Source of the DNA: Kineococcus aurantiacus
GTDB lineage: Bacteria; Actinomycetota; Actinomycetes; Actinomycetales; Kineococcaceae
DNA: 64,000 bases
Assembly: GCF_013409345.1 (NCBI RefSeq)
Contig: NZ_JACCBB010000001.1
Span: 3,286,001 to 3,350,000 of the forward strand
Direction of reading: 5' to 3'
Part shown: positions 45,071-52,769 of the stretch, in pieces
Position numbering within the stretch: the stretch's first letter is position 1
Layout: each line of letters starts with the position of its first letter
Notes under the pieces: generated by a model
What the model was told of the DNA's origin: nothing
Database searches by the model: none
Seen by the model: only the letters and a program-made list of their open reading frames with translations
Translations under genes and position numbers: made by a program

Positions 45071-45831
45071 CCCCGCTGCGGGACCAGGTCGTCCTCGTCA
45101 CCGGCGGGGCGCGCGGGCTGGGGCGCAGCCTCACCGAGGCGTTCCTGCGCGAGGGCGCGCGCGTCGTCGTCGACCACCTCACGAGCGCCGACGCGGCGCA
45201 GGCGATCGCTGAGCGGCACCCCGGGCGCGCGGTCGCCGTGCGGGCCGACGTCCGCGACCGCGACCAGGTCGACGCGCTGTTCGCCGCGGCCCGCCGGGAG
45301 TTCGGCGCACCCGTGGCGACCGTCGTGAACAACGCCCTGTCGGGGTTCTCCTTCGACGGCGACGCCCGCGCCAAGGCCGACGAGATCGGGTACGAGGCGT
45401 TCTCCGCGCAGTTCGCCGGGACGGTCCAGGGAGCCGTCAACGTCGTCCAGGCCGCGCTGGGGGGTTTCGCCGAGCTCGGTTCCGGCCGCGTCGTCAACGT
45501 CGGCACGAACCTGTTCCAGCACCCCGTCGTGCCCTACCACGACTACACCGCGGCCAAGGCGGCCCTGCTGTCGGTCACGCGCACCTTCGCGGCCGACCTC
45601 GGTCCCCGCGGGATCACGGTGAACATGGTCAGCGGCGGCCTGCTGCGGACGACGGACGCGAGCTCGGCGACACCGGAGGCCGTGTTCGACCTCATCGCCG
45701 GCAGCACCCCGCTGCGCTCGGTGACCACCCCCGAGCAGTTCGCCGACGCCGTCCTGTTCTTCGCCTCCCCGTGGGCGCGGGCGGTCACGGGCCAGAACCT
45801 CGTCGTCGACGGGGGACTGGTGATGGACTGA
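45067..45831 (+). CDS. SDR-family oxidoreductase (3-oxoacyl-ACP reductase-like)
   Basis: A 254-residue short-chain dehydrogenase. The cofactor motif TGGARGLG is at residues 13-20 and the active-site Tyr-x-x-x-Lys is YTAAK. The position usually held by catalytic Ser is in NVGTNLFQHP, where Thr seems to take its place. The gene overlaps thiF by GTGA, so it is translated with the thiamine genes, although no thiamine step needs such an enzyme. It may be a passenger. A strong terminator follows. Confidence 0.82.
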
Positions 45832-45844
45832 CGCGCCGGCCCGG

Positions 45845-45877
45845 CGCCCGGGACGGGGACGGGACCCGTCCCGGGCG
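45845..45877. terminator. bidirectional terminator between SDR and esterase genes
   Basis: A perfect 13-bp stem (45845-45857 with 45865-45877) encloses a 7-base loop, placed between two convergent stop codons, so it can end transcription from both sides. Confidence 0.8.
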
Positions 45878-45886
45878 GTCGGGGCC

Positions 45887-46849
45887 TCAGTCCTGCAGCG
45901 CGGCGCGCAGGAACGAGACCGCCTGCGCCACGGCGCCCTTGGCGGCGTTGGTGCCGTGCAGGGAGTTGACCATGACGAAGTCGTGCACGATGCCCTGGTA
46001 GCGCACCGCCGTGACGGGGACCCCGGCCTCGCGCAGCTTGGCCGCGTACGCCTCGCCCTCGTCGCGCAGCACGTCGGCCTCGGCGGTGACGACCAGCGCC
46101 GGGGGCAGCCCGGTGAGCTGCTCGGTGGTCGCCCGCAGCGGGGAGACGGTGATCTGCGTGCGGTCGGTCTCGGGGGTCGTGTACTGGTCCCAGAACCACT
46201 TCATGCCCTCGCGGGCCAGGAAGTACCCCTCGGCGAACTCGTGGTACGAGGCGGTGTCGAAGCTCGCGTCGGTGACCGGGTAGAACAGCACCTGCTGGCG
46301 GAAGGAGAACTCACCGCGCTCCTTGGCCAGCAGCGTCAGCGCGATGGCCATGTTGCCGCCGACGGAGTCACCGGCCACGGCCAGGCGCGAGCCGTCCAGG
46401 CCGTGCTCGCCGCCGTGCTCGACGACCCACTTCACGGCCGCGTACGCCTGCTCGTTGGCGACGGGGTACTTGGCCTCGGGGGAGCGGTCGTACTCGGGGA
46501 AGACGACGGCCGCGCCGGTGCCGACGGCCAGGTCGCGCACGAGGCGGTCGTGGGTGTGGGCGTCGCCGAAGACCCAGCCGGCGCCGTGGGTGTAGACCAC
46601 GACGGGCAGGGACCCGGTCGCGCCGAGCGGTTTGACGATCCGGACCGGGACGCTGCCGGTGGGGCCGCCGGTGACGGTGATCCACTGCTCGTCGACGTCG
46701 GGCTTGTCGATGGGTTCGTCCTGGACGGAGTCGACGGCCTTGCGGCCGTCCTCGGGGGCGAGCTGGTAGAGGAACGGCGGTTCGCTGGTGGCGTCGACGA
46801 AGGCCTGGGCGGCCGGTTCGAGGCTGACGTTCTTCGGGTTGCCGGGCAC
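45887..46849 (-). CDS. HSL-type alpha/beta hydrolase (esterase/lipase)
   Basis: A 320-residue carboxylesterase of the hormone-sensitive-lipase group. The oxyanion motif is THGAGWVFGD near residue 83 (HGAG in place of HGGG), the nucleophile motif is GDSVGGN, and the acid and His are in EADVLRDEG and IVHDF. It has no signal peptide. The GTG at 46849 is set by GGAG five bases upstream. The divergent gene at 46993 encodes an MmyB-type ligand-binding domain, and the 15-bp palindrome between them suggests shared control. Confidence 0.87.
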   Translation of the reverse strand: MPGNPKNVSLEPAAQAFVDATSEPPFLYQLAPEDGRKAVDSVQDEPIDKPDVDEQWITVTGGPTGSVPVRIVKPLGATGSLPVVVYTHGAGWVFGDAHTHDRLVRDLAVGTGAAVVFPEYDRSPEAKYPVANEQAYAAVKWVVEHGGEHGLDGSRLAVAGDSVGGNMAIALTLLAKERGEFSFRQQVLFYPVTDASFDTASYHEFAEGYFLAREGMKWFWDQYTTPETDRTQITVSPLRATTEQLTGLPPALVVTAEADVLRDEGEAYAAKLREAGVPVTAVRYQGIVHDFVMVNSLHGTNAAKGAVAQAVSFLRAALQD

Positions 46850-46938
46850 GGTGGCTCCTGGGGTCGGCGCCGGGGGGCGACGGGTCGGTCGGGTCCTGCC
46901 CATCGTGGCCGCGGACGGGCCCGCGGCGGGGCCGCGGG

Positions 46939-46953
46939 CCTGACCCTGTCAGG
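46939..46953. promoter_or_regulatory. candidate operator between esterase and MmyB-domain gene
   Basis: CCTGA and TCAGG flank CCCTG in the divergent interval, 40 bases before the plus-strand start. Sequence and position suit a dimeric regulator; which one is unknown. Confidence 0.35.
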
Positions 46954-46979
46954 ACCTGGCTGCCGGTGCGGGGGCCACC

Positions 46980-46985
46980 TAGCGT
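46980..46985 (+). promoter_or_regulatory. -10 box of leaderless promoter of MmyB-domain gene
   Basis: TAGCGT ends seven bases before the GTG at 46993; the same hexamer precedes the pirin gene at six bases. Confidence 0.45.
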
Positions 46986-46992
46986 CGCCGGG

Positions 46993-47496
46993 GTGAGTGA
47001 CCTCCTCGGGGACCTGGTGCGGGCGGTCGGTGAACTCCCCGTCCTGCTGCGCAACGGGTACCTGGACGTCGTGGTCGCCAACGACCTGGCCCAGCGGCTC
47101 ACCGCGGCGTTCACCCCCGGGACCAACATCGCCCGCTCCGCGTTCCTCGACCCCGGGGCGTCCCGGGCGACCACCCCGTGGGAGGCGACCGCCCGCGACG
47201 TCGCGGGGCTGCTGCGGGAACGCTCCGCCGAGCACCTGGACGACCCCCGGTTCCGCGGCCTGGTCGGGGAGCTGGCCGCCCGCAGCGACGACTTCAACCG
47301 CGCCTGGCAGGCCGGCGTCCCGCCCCGCCCGGGCACGGGGTCGTTCGCCGTGGAGCACCCCGTGGTGGGGCGGCTGGCCCTGACCTGGGTCGACCTGCTG
47401 GCCCCGGCCCAGCCCCCCGGCCTCACCCTGACCGTCGTGCGTCCCGACGACGCCACGACCGCGCAGCGGCTGCAGTCGCTGCGCACCCGTCCCTGA
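46993..47496 (+). CDS. stand-alone MmyB-type ligand-binding domain protein, no HTH
   Basis: A 167-residue protein. From LPVLLRNGYLDVVVANDLAQRLTAAFTPG onwards it follows the ligand-binding domain found behind an Xre helix-turn-helix in MmyB-like regulators, including LVGELAARSDDFNRAW and the final PPGLTLTVVRPDD. The Xre domain present in the relative at 48403 is absent, and no remnant is visible upstream in frame. A leaderless promoter (TAGCGT) directly precedes the GTG, so the short form seems to be expressed. It may be a decayed regulator or a ligand-binding partner. Confidence 0.65.
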   Translation: MSDLLGDLVRAVGELPVLLRNGYLDVVVANDLAQRLTAAFTPGTNIARSAFLDPGASRATTPWEATARDVAGLLRERSAEHLDDPRFRGLVGELAARSDDFNRAWQAGVPPRPGTGSFAVEHPVVGRLALTWVDLLAPAQPPGLTLTVVRPDDATTAQRLQSLRTRP

Positions 47497-47524
47497 CCGA
47501 CAGACCGATCGAGAGGTGGCCCCC

Positions 47525-48277
47525 GTGTCCCGCACCGACAGCCCCGACGGCAAGCCCGTCGCCGTCCTCGTCCACGGCGCCTTCGCCGAGTCCGCCAGCT
47601 GGGCGGACGTCGCCCGCACCCTGCACGACCGCGGCGTGGAGACCGTCGCCGTCGCCAACCCGCTGCGCGCCGTGGACACCGACGCGGCCTACCTCGTCGA
47701 CGTGGTCCGGGGCCTGGGCCGCCCCGTCGTCCTCGTCGGGCACTCCTACGGCGGCATGGTCGTCACCGAGGCCGCCGCCGCCCTGGGCGACGTCGTCACC
47801 GGCCTCGTCTACGTCGCCGCGTTCGTCCCCGAGCGCGGCGAGAGCGCCCTGGAGCTGTCCGGCCGGTTCGAGGGCAGCACCCTGGGCGAGACGCTGCTGG
47901 CCTACCCGCTGGCCGCCGGCGGGCAGGAGTTCCGCATCGACCCGGCCCGCTTCGCGGCGCAGTTCGCCGCCGACGTGCCCGCCGACACCGCGCAGGTCAT
48001 GGCCCTCACCCAGCGCCCCGTCACCGAGGCCGCCCTCGCGCAGCCGCTGTCGGTCGAGCCGGCGTGGAAGGAGCTGCCCGTGTGGTCCGTCTACGGTGAC
48101 GACGACCGCAACGTCCCGGCCGCCGCGCAGGCCTTCATGGCCGACCGCGCGGGCTCCCGGGGCACCACCGTCGTGGCCGGCGGGTCCCACGCCGTCGCCG
48201 TCTCCCACCCCGACGCGGTCGCCTCCGCCGTCCTGGAGGCCGTGGGCGAGCACGTGGCCTTCGCGCCGGCCCTGTGA
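47525..48277 (+). CDS. alpha/beta hydrolase
   Basis: A 250-residue soluble hydrolase. The oxyanion motif is VLVHGAFAESASW (residues 14-26), the nucleophile is in GHSYGGMV, and the catalytic His is in GGSHAVAVSHPDAV. It resembles the hydroxynitrile-lyase/EstC-like group common next to MmyB-type regulators in actinobacteria. The GTG at 47525 is chosen because GAGAGG (47511-47516) then lies eight bases upstream. It follows the MmyB-domain gene closely. Confidence 0.85.
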   Translation: MSRTDSPDGKPVAVLVHGAFAESASWADVARTLHDRGVETVAVANPLRAVDTDAAYLVDVVRGLGRPVVLVGHSYGGMVVTEAAAALGDVVTGLVYVAAFVPERGESALELSGRFEGSTLGETLLAYPLAAGGQEFRIDPARFAAQFAADVPADTAQVMALTQRPVTEAALAQPLSVEPAWKELPVWSVYGDDDRNVPAAAQAFMADRAGSRGTTVVAGGSHAVAVSHPDAVASAVLEAVGEHVAFAPAL

Positions 48278-48335
48278 CCCCGTGACCCGACCCGCGCGGC
48301 GGACCACCGCCCGGGCCCGCACCCGCGCAGGTGCA

Positions 48336-48345
48336 GTCAACTGAC
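48336..48345. promoter_or_regulatory. candidate operator upstream of Xre/MmyB regulator
   Basis: GTCA and TGAC flank AC in the interval between hydrolase and regulator; it may be an autoregulatory site. Confidence 0.3.
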
Positions 48346-48402
48346 GGAGGACGGGTGGACCCCCGCTCGGGCACGATCGCCGTGTCCGAGAGGAGGACCC
48401 GC

Positions 48403-49263
48403 ATGACCGCACGGCCCGCGTCCCGCCCCCACCGCGTCGGGGACTTCCTGCGCGCCCGCCGCGACGCCCTGCGACCCGAGGACGTCGGGTTGCCGCGCGA
48501 ACCCGGCCGCCGGGTGCCGGGGCTGCGGCGCGAGGAGGTCGCCCAGCTCGCCGGCATCAGCCCCGAGTACTACCTGCGCCTGGAGCAGGGCCGCGACCAC
48601 CAGCCCTCCGGGCAGGTCCTCGCCGCGCTGGCCCGCGCGCTGCAGCTCGACGTCGCCGGTGCGCAGTACCTGCACCGGCTCGTGCACCCGTTCCAGCGGC
48701 GGGCCGTGCCCGCCCCGCGCCGCGGCCCGGCCCGCGAGCGCGACCTCGTCGCCGTCGTCGCGGGGTTCCGCAACCCCGCCGTCGCCCTGGACCGCGCCAA
48801 GGACGTCGTCGCGGTCAACGAGCTGGCCGGGGCGATGGCGCCCGAGCACCACCGCCCCGGCCGCAACGTCGTCCTGGACACCTTCGACCCGCAGGTCAAG
48901 GCCACCACGCCCGGCTGGGCCGAGCACGCCCGCCGGGTCGTCGCCTCGCTGCGGCTGACCGCCGACCTGGACGACCCGCGGCTGCAGGAGGTCGTGGGGC
49001 GGCTGTCCCTGCAGGACGACGACTTCCACCGGTGGTGGACCAGCCACGAGGTGTCCGCCCGGACCCGCGGGACCCTGCCGCTGACCCTGCCCGGCCTCGG
49101 CGTCGTCGACATGGGCTGGCAGGACCTGGAACTGGCCGACCACCCCGGCTGCGTCGTCACGATGTTCACCCCCGTCGACCAGGCCGGTGAGGACGGGCTG
49201 GACGCCCTCCGGGCCCGGGCCGGGCGGGCCCGGGGACGGGCGGCCGGGGTCCCCGTCGGCTGA
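48403..49263 (+). CDS. Xre-family regulator with MmyB-type ligand-binding domain
   Basis: A 286-residue protein. The Xre helix-turn-helix (residues 10-90) includes RRVPGLRREEVAQLAGISPEYYLRLEQGRDHQPSGQVL, the standard motif of this group. Residues 105-270 form the MmyB-like PAS-fold domain that binds lipophilic ligands (VAVNELAGAMAPEHHRPGRNVVLDTF and PGCVVTMFTP). Such regulators commonly control adjacent dehydrogenases or hydrolases, so the hydrolase at 47525 is a probable target. ATG at 48403 with AGGAGG upstream. Confidence 0.9.
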   Translation: MTARPASRPHRVGDFLRARRDALRPEDVGLPREPGRRVPGLRREEVAQLAGISPEYYLRLEQGRDHQPSGQVLAALARALQLDVAGAQYLHRLVHPFQRRAVPAPRRGPARERDLVAVVAGFRNPAVALDRAKDVVAVNELAGAMAPEHHRPGRNVVLDTFDPQVKATTPGWAEHARRVVASLRLTADLDDPRLQEVVGRLSLQDDDFHRWWTSHEVSARTRGTLPLTLPGLGVVDMGWQDLELADHPGCVVTMFTPVDQAGEDGLDALRARAGRARGRAAGVPVG

Positions 49264-49510
49264 CGCCGGGAGCCGTCCACCCGGAGGCGGAGTACACGTC
49301 CTGTGAACTTCGGCGGTTCTTTCCGCCCGGCGGGGGTCCCCGCGGGCCGGTGCGTCGCGCATCGTCGGTCCCACGACAGCGACGACGGGGGACGACGATG
49401 ACGACCGACGCACGGACCGTGCTCGCGTCCCCACCCGCAGGCGACGACGTCCTGCCGGGGGTCACCCCCGTCCCGACCACCGCCACCCCGGCCGTCCGAG
49501 GAGACCACCC

Positions 49511-50998
49511 GTGCCCGAAACCGTGCCCACCTCGCCGCAGCACCCCGCCCCCGACGACCTGGGGTGGTCCCTCAAGCTCGGCCTGGCCGAGGCGATGGTG
49601 CCGTTGATCGGGCGGCTGCACCGCGACCACGGCGTGACCGTGACCGTCCACGGCCGCAGCCTCGTGGGCAAGTCCGTCGTCGGCCTCGTCAAGGCGCACC
49701 GCTTCGCCCGCCGCGTCGACGACGAGGAGCTGTCCCTGGAGGTCAGCCTGGACCTGCTGCAGGTGCTGTGCCGCCTGCCGCTGTCCCCGGCCGTCGTGGA
49801 CCTGGCCCGGCTCAACGCCGGGGGCACCACCGGGGAGGCCGCCGTGCGCGAGCTCCTCGCGCCGCTGCAGCACGCCCCGGCCGGCCGGGACCGGCTGCAG
49901 GCCCGGCGCGACGTCGTCCTGTACGGCTTCGGCCGGATCGGCCGGCTGCTGGCCCGCATCCTGGTCGAGAACGGCGACGACCCGTGGGGCCTGCGGCTGC
50001 GGGCCGTCGTGGTGCGTCGCGGCGGGCCCAACGACCTGGTCAAGCGCGCGAGCCTGCTGCGGCGCGACTCGGTGCACGGCGCGTTCGCCGGCACGATCAC
50101 CGTCGACGAGGAGAACGACCGGATCCACGCCAACGGCACCACGATCCAGGTGATCTACTCCGACGACCCCGGCACGGTGGACTACGCCGCGCACGGCCTG
50201 ACCGACGCCCTGGTCATCGACAACACCGGCCGGTGGCGCGACGAGGCCGGCCTGGCCCGGCACCTGGACAGCACCGGGGTCGGGCGGGTGCTGCTGACGG
50301 CCCCGGGGAAGGGGGCGGTGAAGAACGTCGTCCACGGCCTGAACCACGGGACCCTCACCGCGGCCGACCGCGTCGCCTCGGCGGCCTCGTGCACGACGAA
50401 CGCCATCGCGCCCGTCCTGAAGGCCGTGCACGAGAGGTTCGGGATCGTGCGCGGGCACGTCGAGACGGTGCACTCCTTCACCAACGACCAGAACCTCATC
50501 GACAACTTCCACAAGGGCGACCGCCGGGGACGCTCGGCCGTGCTGAACATGGTCCTCACCGAGACGGGTGCGGCGAAGGCGGTGGCCAAGGCGCTGCCGG
50601 AGCTGGAGGGCAGGCTCACCGGGAACTCGATCCGCGTGCCCACCCCCGACGTCTCCCTCGCGGTGCTGCACCTGACCCTGGAGCACCCGGTCGACAAGGC
50701 CGGGATCAACGAGTACCTGCGGCAGGTGTCGCTGGACTCCCCGCTGCAGGACCAGATCGACTACACCGATTCCCCCGAGGTCGTCTCCACCGACTTCATC
50801 GGCACCCGCAAGACCGGGGTGGTGGACGCGCTGGCGACGATCGCCGCGGGCGACACGGTGGTCCTGTACGTCTGGTACGACAACGAGCGCGGGTACTGCG
50901 AGCAGGTGCTGCGGGTGGCGCAGACGTTCCAGGGCCTGGACCGGCCCGTGTTCCCGGCCGTGCACAGCACCGCGCAGGCGCGGGTCACCGCCGGCTGA
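49511..50998 (+). CDS. gap: glyceraldehyde-3-phosphate dehydrogenase, long form
   Basis: A 495-residue protein, against about 335 for ordinary GAPDH. The Rossmann motif YGFGRIGR starts at residue 138, and the catalytic Cys is C294 in ASCTTNAIAPVLK (the usual second Cys of the motif is Ala). DFIGTRKTG and YVWYDNERGYCEQVL complete the fold. The first 130 residues are an extra helical, Leu-rich domain of unknown role; long forms with this layout occur in several actinobacteria and Bacteroidetes. It interconverts GAP and 1,3-bisphosphoglycerate. GTG start at 49511; no adjacent glycolytic genes. Confidence 0.9.
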   Translation: MPETVPTSPQHPAPDDLGWSLKLGLAEAMVPLIGRLHRDHGVTVTVHGRSLVGKSVVGLVKAHRFARRVDDEELSLEVSLDLLQVLCRLPLSPAVVDLARLNAGGTTGEAAVRELLAPLQHAPAGRDRLQARRDVVLYGFGRIGRLLARILVENGDDPWGLRLRAVVVRRGGPNDLVKRASLLRRDSVHGAFAGTITVDEENDRIHANGTTIQVIYSDDPGTVDYAAHGLTDALVIDNTGRWRDEAGLARHLDSTGVGRVLLTAPGKGAVKNVVHGLNHGTLTAADRVASAASCTTNAIAPVLKAVHERFGIVRGHVETVHSFTNDQNLIDNFHKGDRRGRSAVLNMVLTETGAAKAVAKALPELEGRLTGNSIRVPTPDVSLAVLHLTLEHPVDKAGINEYLRQVSLDSPLQDQIDYTDSPEVVSTDFIGTRKTGVVDALATIAAGDTVVLYVWYDNERGYCEQVLRVAQTFQGLDRPVFPAVHSTAQARVTAG

Positions 50999-51024
50999 CC
51001 GCGCCCCGGGCGGGGCGGGTGGGG

Positions 51025-51030
51025 TAGCGT
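51025..51030 (+). promoter_or_regulatory. -10 box of leaderless pirin promoter
   Basis: TAGCGT stands six bases before the GTG at 51037 with no Shine-Dalgarno sequence. Confidence 0.45.
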
Positions 51031-51036
51031 CCCGAC

Positions 51037-51951
51037 GTGCAGGTCCACCCTCCCCGCGACGTCCCCCTCGGCGGCCCGCGCGCCATGACGGTGCGCCGGA
51101 CCCTGCCCCAGCGGGGTCTGACGCTCGTCGGTTCCTGGTGCTTCCTCGACCACTTCGGCCCCGACCGGGTCGAGGCCAGCGGGGGGATGCGGGTGCCGAG
51201 GCACCCGCACACGGGCCTGGCGACGGTGACCTGGCTGTTCACCGGCAGCGTCGCGCACCTCGACTCCGCCGGGTACCGGGCCGTCGTCGCCCCCGGGCAG
51301 GTGAACCTCATGGTGGCCGGGCGCGGGATCTCCCACCAGGAGTTCTCCACCCCGGGCACCGGGGTGCTGCACGGCACGCAGCTGTGGTTCGCGCTGCCCG
51401 ACGCCACCCGCCACCGGGAGCCGACGTTCGAGCACCACGAACCCGCACCGTTCCGCCGCGGCGACGCCGAGCTGCGCGTCTTCATCGGGTCCCTGGCCGG
51501 GGTCACCTCCCCGGTGCGGACGTACACCGCGCCGCTGCTGGGCGCCGAGGTCCTGCTGCCGCCGCGCGGCGTCGTGGACCTCGACCTCGACGCCCGGTCC
51601 GAGCACGCCGTGCTGCTCGACTCCGGCGCGGTCGCGGTCGACGGCGAGGACCTGCCCGCCGCCCACCTGGCGCACCTGCCGACGGGCCGCACCGCGCTGA
51701 CGCTGCGCGCGGGCGACGACCCCACCCGCCTGCTGCTCATCGGCGGGGTCCCGCTGGGGGAGCGGATCGTCATGTGGTGGAACTTCATCGGCCGCGACCA
51801 CGACGAGGTCGTGGCGTACCGCGAGCGGTGGCAGGCCGAGATCGCCGGCACGGCCGAGGGACCGCTGCGGTTCGGGGAGTTCCCGCCCGGTGAACCCGAT
51901 CCGCTGCCCGCCCCGGTGCTGCCGGGCGTGCGGTTGCAGCCGCGCGGGTAG
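51037..51951 (+). CDS. pirin-family protein
   Basis: A 304-residue bicupin. The N-terminal pirin domain has the metal-binding set HPHTGLATVTWLF (residues 57-69) and the later VAGRGISHQEFST with His and Glu. The second cupin contains LLLIGGVPLGERIVMWWNFIG. Bacterial pirins act as quercetinases or redox-responsive regulators; which applies here is unknown. It is a single gene with its own promoter. Confidence 0.9.
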   Translation: MQVHPPRDVPLGGPRAMTVRRTLPQRGLTLVGSWCFLDHFGPDRVEASGGMRVPRHPHTGLATVTWLFTGSVAHLDSAGYRAVVAPGQVNLMVAGRGISHQEFSTPGTGVLHGTQLWFALPDATRHREPTFEHHEPAPFRRGDAELRVFIGSLAGVTSPVRTYTAPLLGAEVLLPPRGVVDLDLDARSEHAVLLDSGAVAVDGEDLPAAHLAHLPTGRTALTLRAGDDPTRLLLIGGVPLGERIVMWWNFIGRDHDEVVAYRERWQAEIAGTAEGPLRFGEFPPGEPDPLPAPVLPGVRLQPRG

Positions 51952-52026
51952 GCACCCGGTCACGGAACCCGGGAGATTTGACGCCGCCGTAACCGCGGGA
52001 AACACCGGCGTAACGTTCGGCTGCAA

Positions 52027-52038
52027 GTGTGATCACAC
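52027..52038. promoter_or_regulatory. GntR operator (perfect 12-bp palindrome)
   Basis: GTGTGATCACAC lies 18 bases before the start of the GntR-FCD gene, in an AT-richer stretch. It is fully symmetric and probably the regulator's own binding site, controlling the whole operon behind it. Confidence 0.6.
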
Positions 52039-52056
52039 ATCACGGAGGTCAGCATC

Positions 52057-52722
52057 GTGGACGTCAGCGCCATCACCGTTCCCACGCTCGCGGAGGAGGT
52101 GTACGACCGTGTCCGGTCCGGCATCACGACCGGCACGCTGCCACCGGGCAGCCGGGTGTCCATCCGGGCCCTGGCCGAGCAGCTCTCGGTGAGCACCATG
52201 CCGGTCCGCGAGGCGCTCAAGCGGTTGCAGGCCGAGGGTTTCGTCGTCTTCGGACGCCGCAGCGTCAGCGTGGTCTCGCTGACCGCCGAGGAACTGCACC
52301 AGGTCTTCGCCGTCCGCCTGCACCTGGAACAGCTGGCGACCGAGTGGGCCCTGCCCCGGCTGACCCCCGCGGACGTCGACGACCTCCGGGCGGTCCTGGC
52401 GGAGATGGCCGACGACCACCTGGAGACCGGGCGCTGGCGAGCCCTGAACCGCCGTTTTCACCAGCGCTTCTACGAGTGCGCCGCCAGCCCCTACCTCCTG
52501 GACCTGATCCGGGGGGTCTGGGACCGGGTCGAGCCGTACATGGCCATCTACGCCTCGACCGTGGAGGACTTCAGCGAAGCGCACCGCCAGCACCTGCGGA
52601 TGCTGGAACTCATCGAGTCCGGGGACCTGCCGGGCCTGCTGGCCGAGAACGACTGGCACTTGGAGCACACCCGCCGCACGGTCGCCGAGGCGCTGTCCGA
52701 GGCGCGCCGACCACCCACCTGA
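52057..52722 (+). CDS. GntR-family regulator, FadR subfamily (FCD domain)
   Basis: A 221-residue regulator. The winged helix-turn-helix occupies residues 8-75 (LAEEVYDRVRSGITTGTLPPGSRVSIRALAEQLSVSTMPVREALKRLQAEGFV). The all-helical FCD domain (82-210) has the metal-binding His pattern (NRRFHQRFYE, HRQHLRM, and a final H near 203). It precedes five catabolic genes in the same direction by 47 bases and is their probable repressor; its ligand should be the operon's substrate or a product. Confidence 0.9.
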   Translation: MDVSAITVPTLAEEVYDRVRSGITTGTLPPGSRVSIRALAEQLSVSTMPVREALKRLQAEGFVVFGRRSVSVVSLTAEELHQVFAVRLHLEQLATEWALPRLTPADVDDLRAVLAEMADDHLETGRWRALNRRFHQRFYECAASPYLLDLIRGVWDRVEPYMAIYASTVEDFSEAHRQHLRMLELIESGDLPGLLAENDWHLEHTRRTVAEALSEARRPPT

Positions 52723-52769
52723 CACCACGACCCCATCCCCGGCACCCGGGGACGACCGGAGGACGCAGC

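Noticed and set aside
49398-49607. Possible small protein or leader peptide starting at ATG 49398, before the GAPDH gene
   Set aside because: It overlaps the GAPDH start in a different frame, lacks a stop before it, has low-complexity Pro-rich sequence and no good ribosome-binding site.
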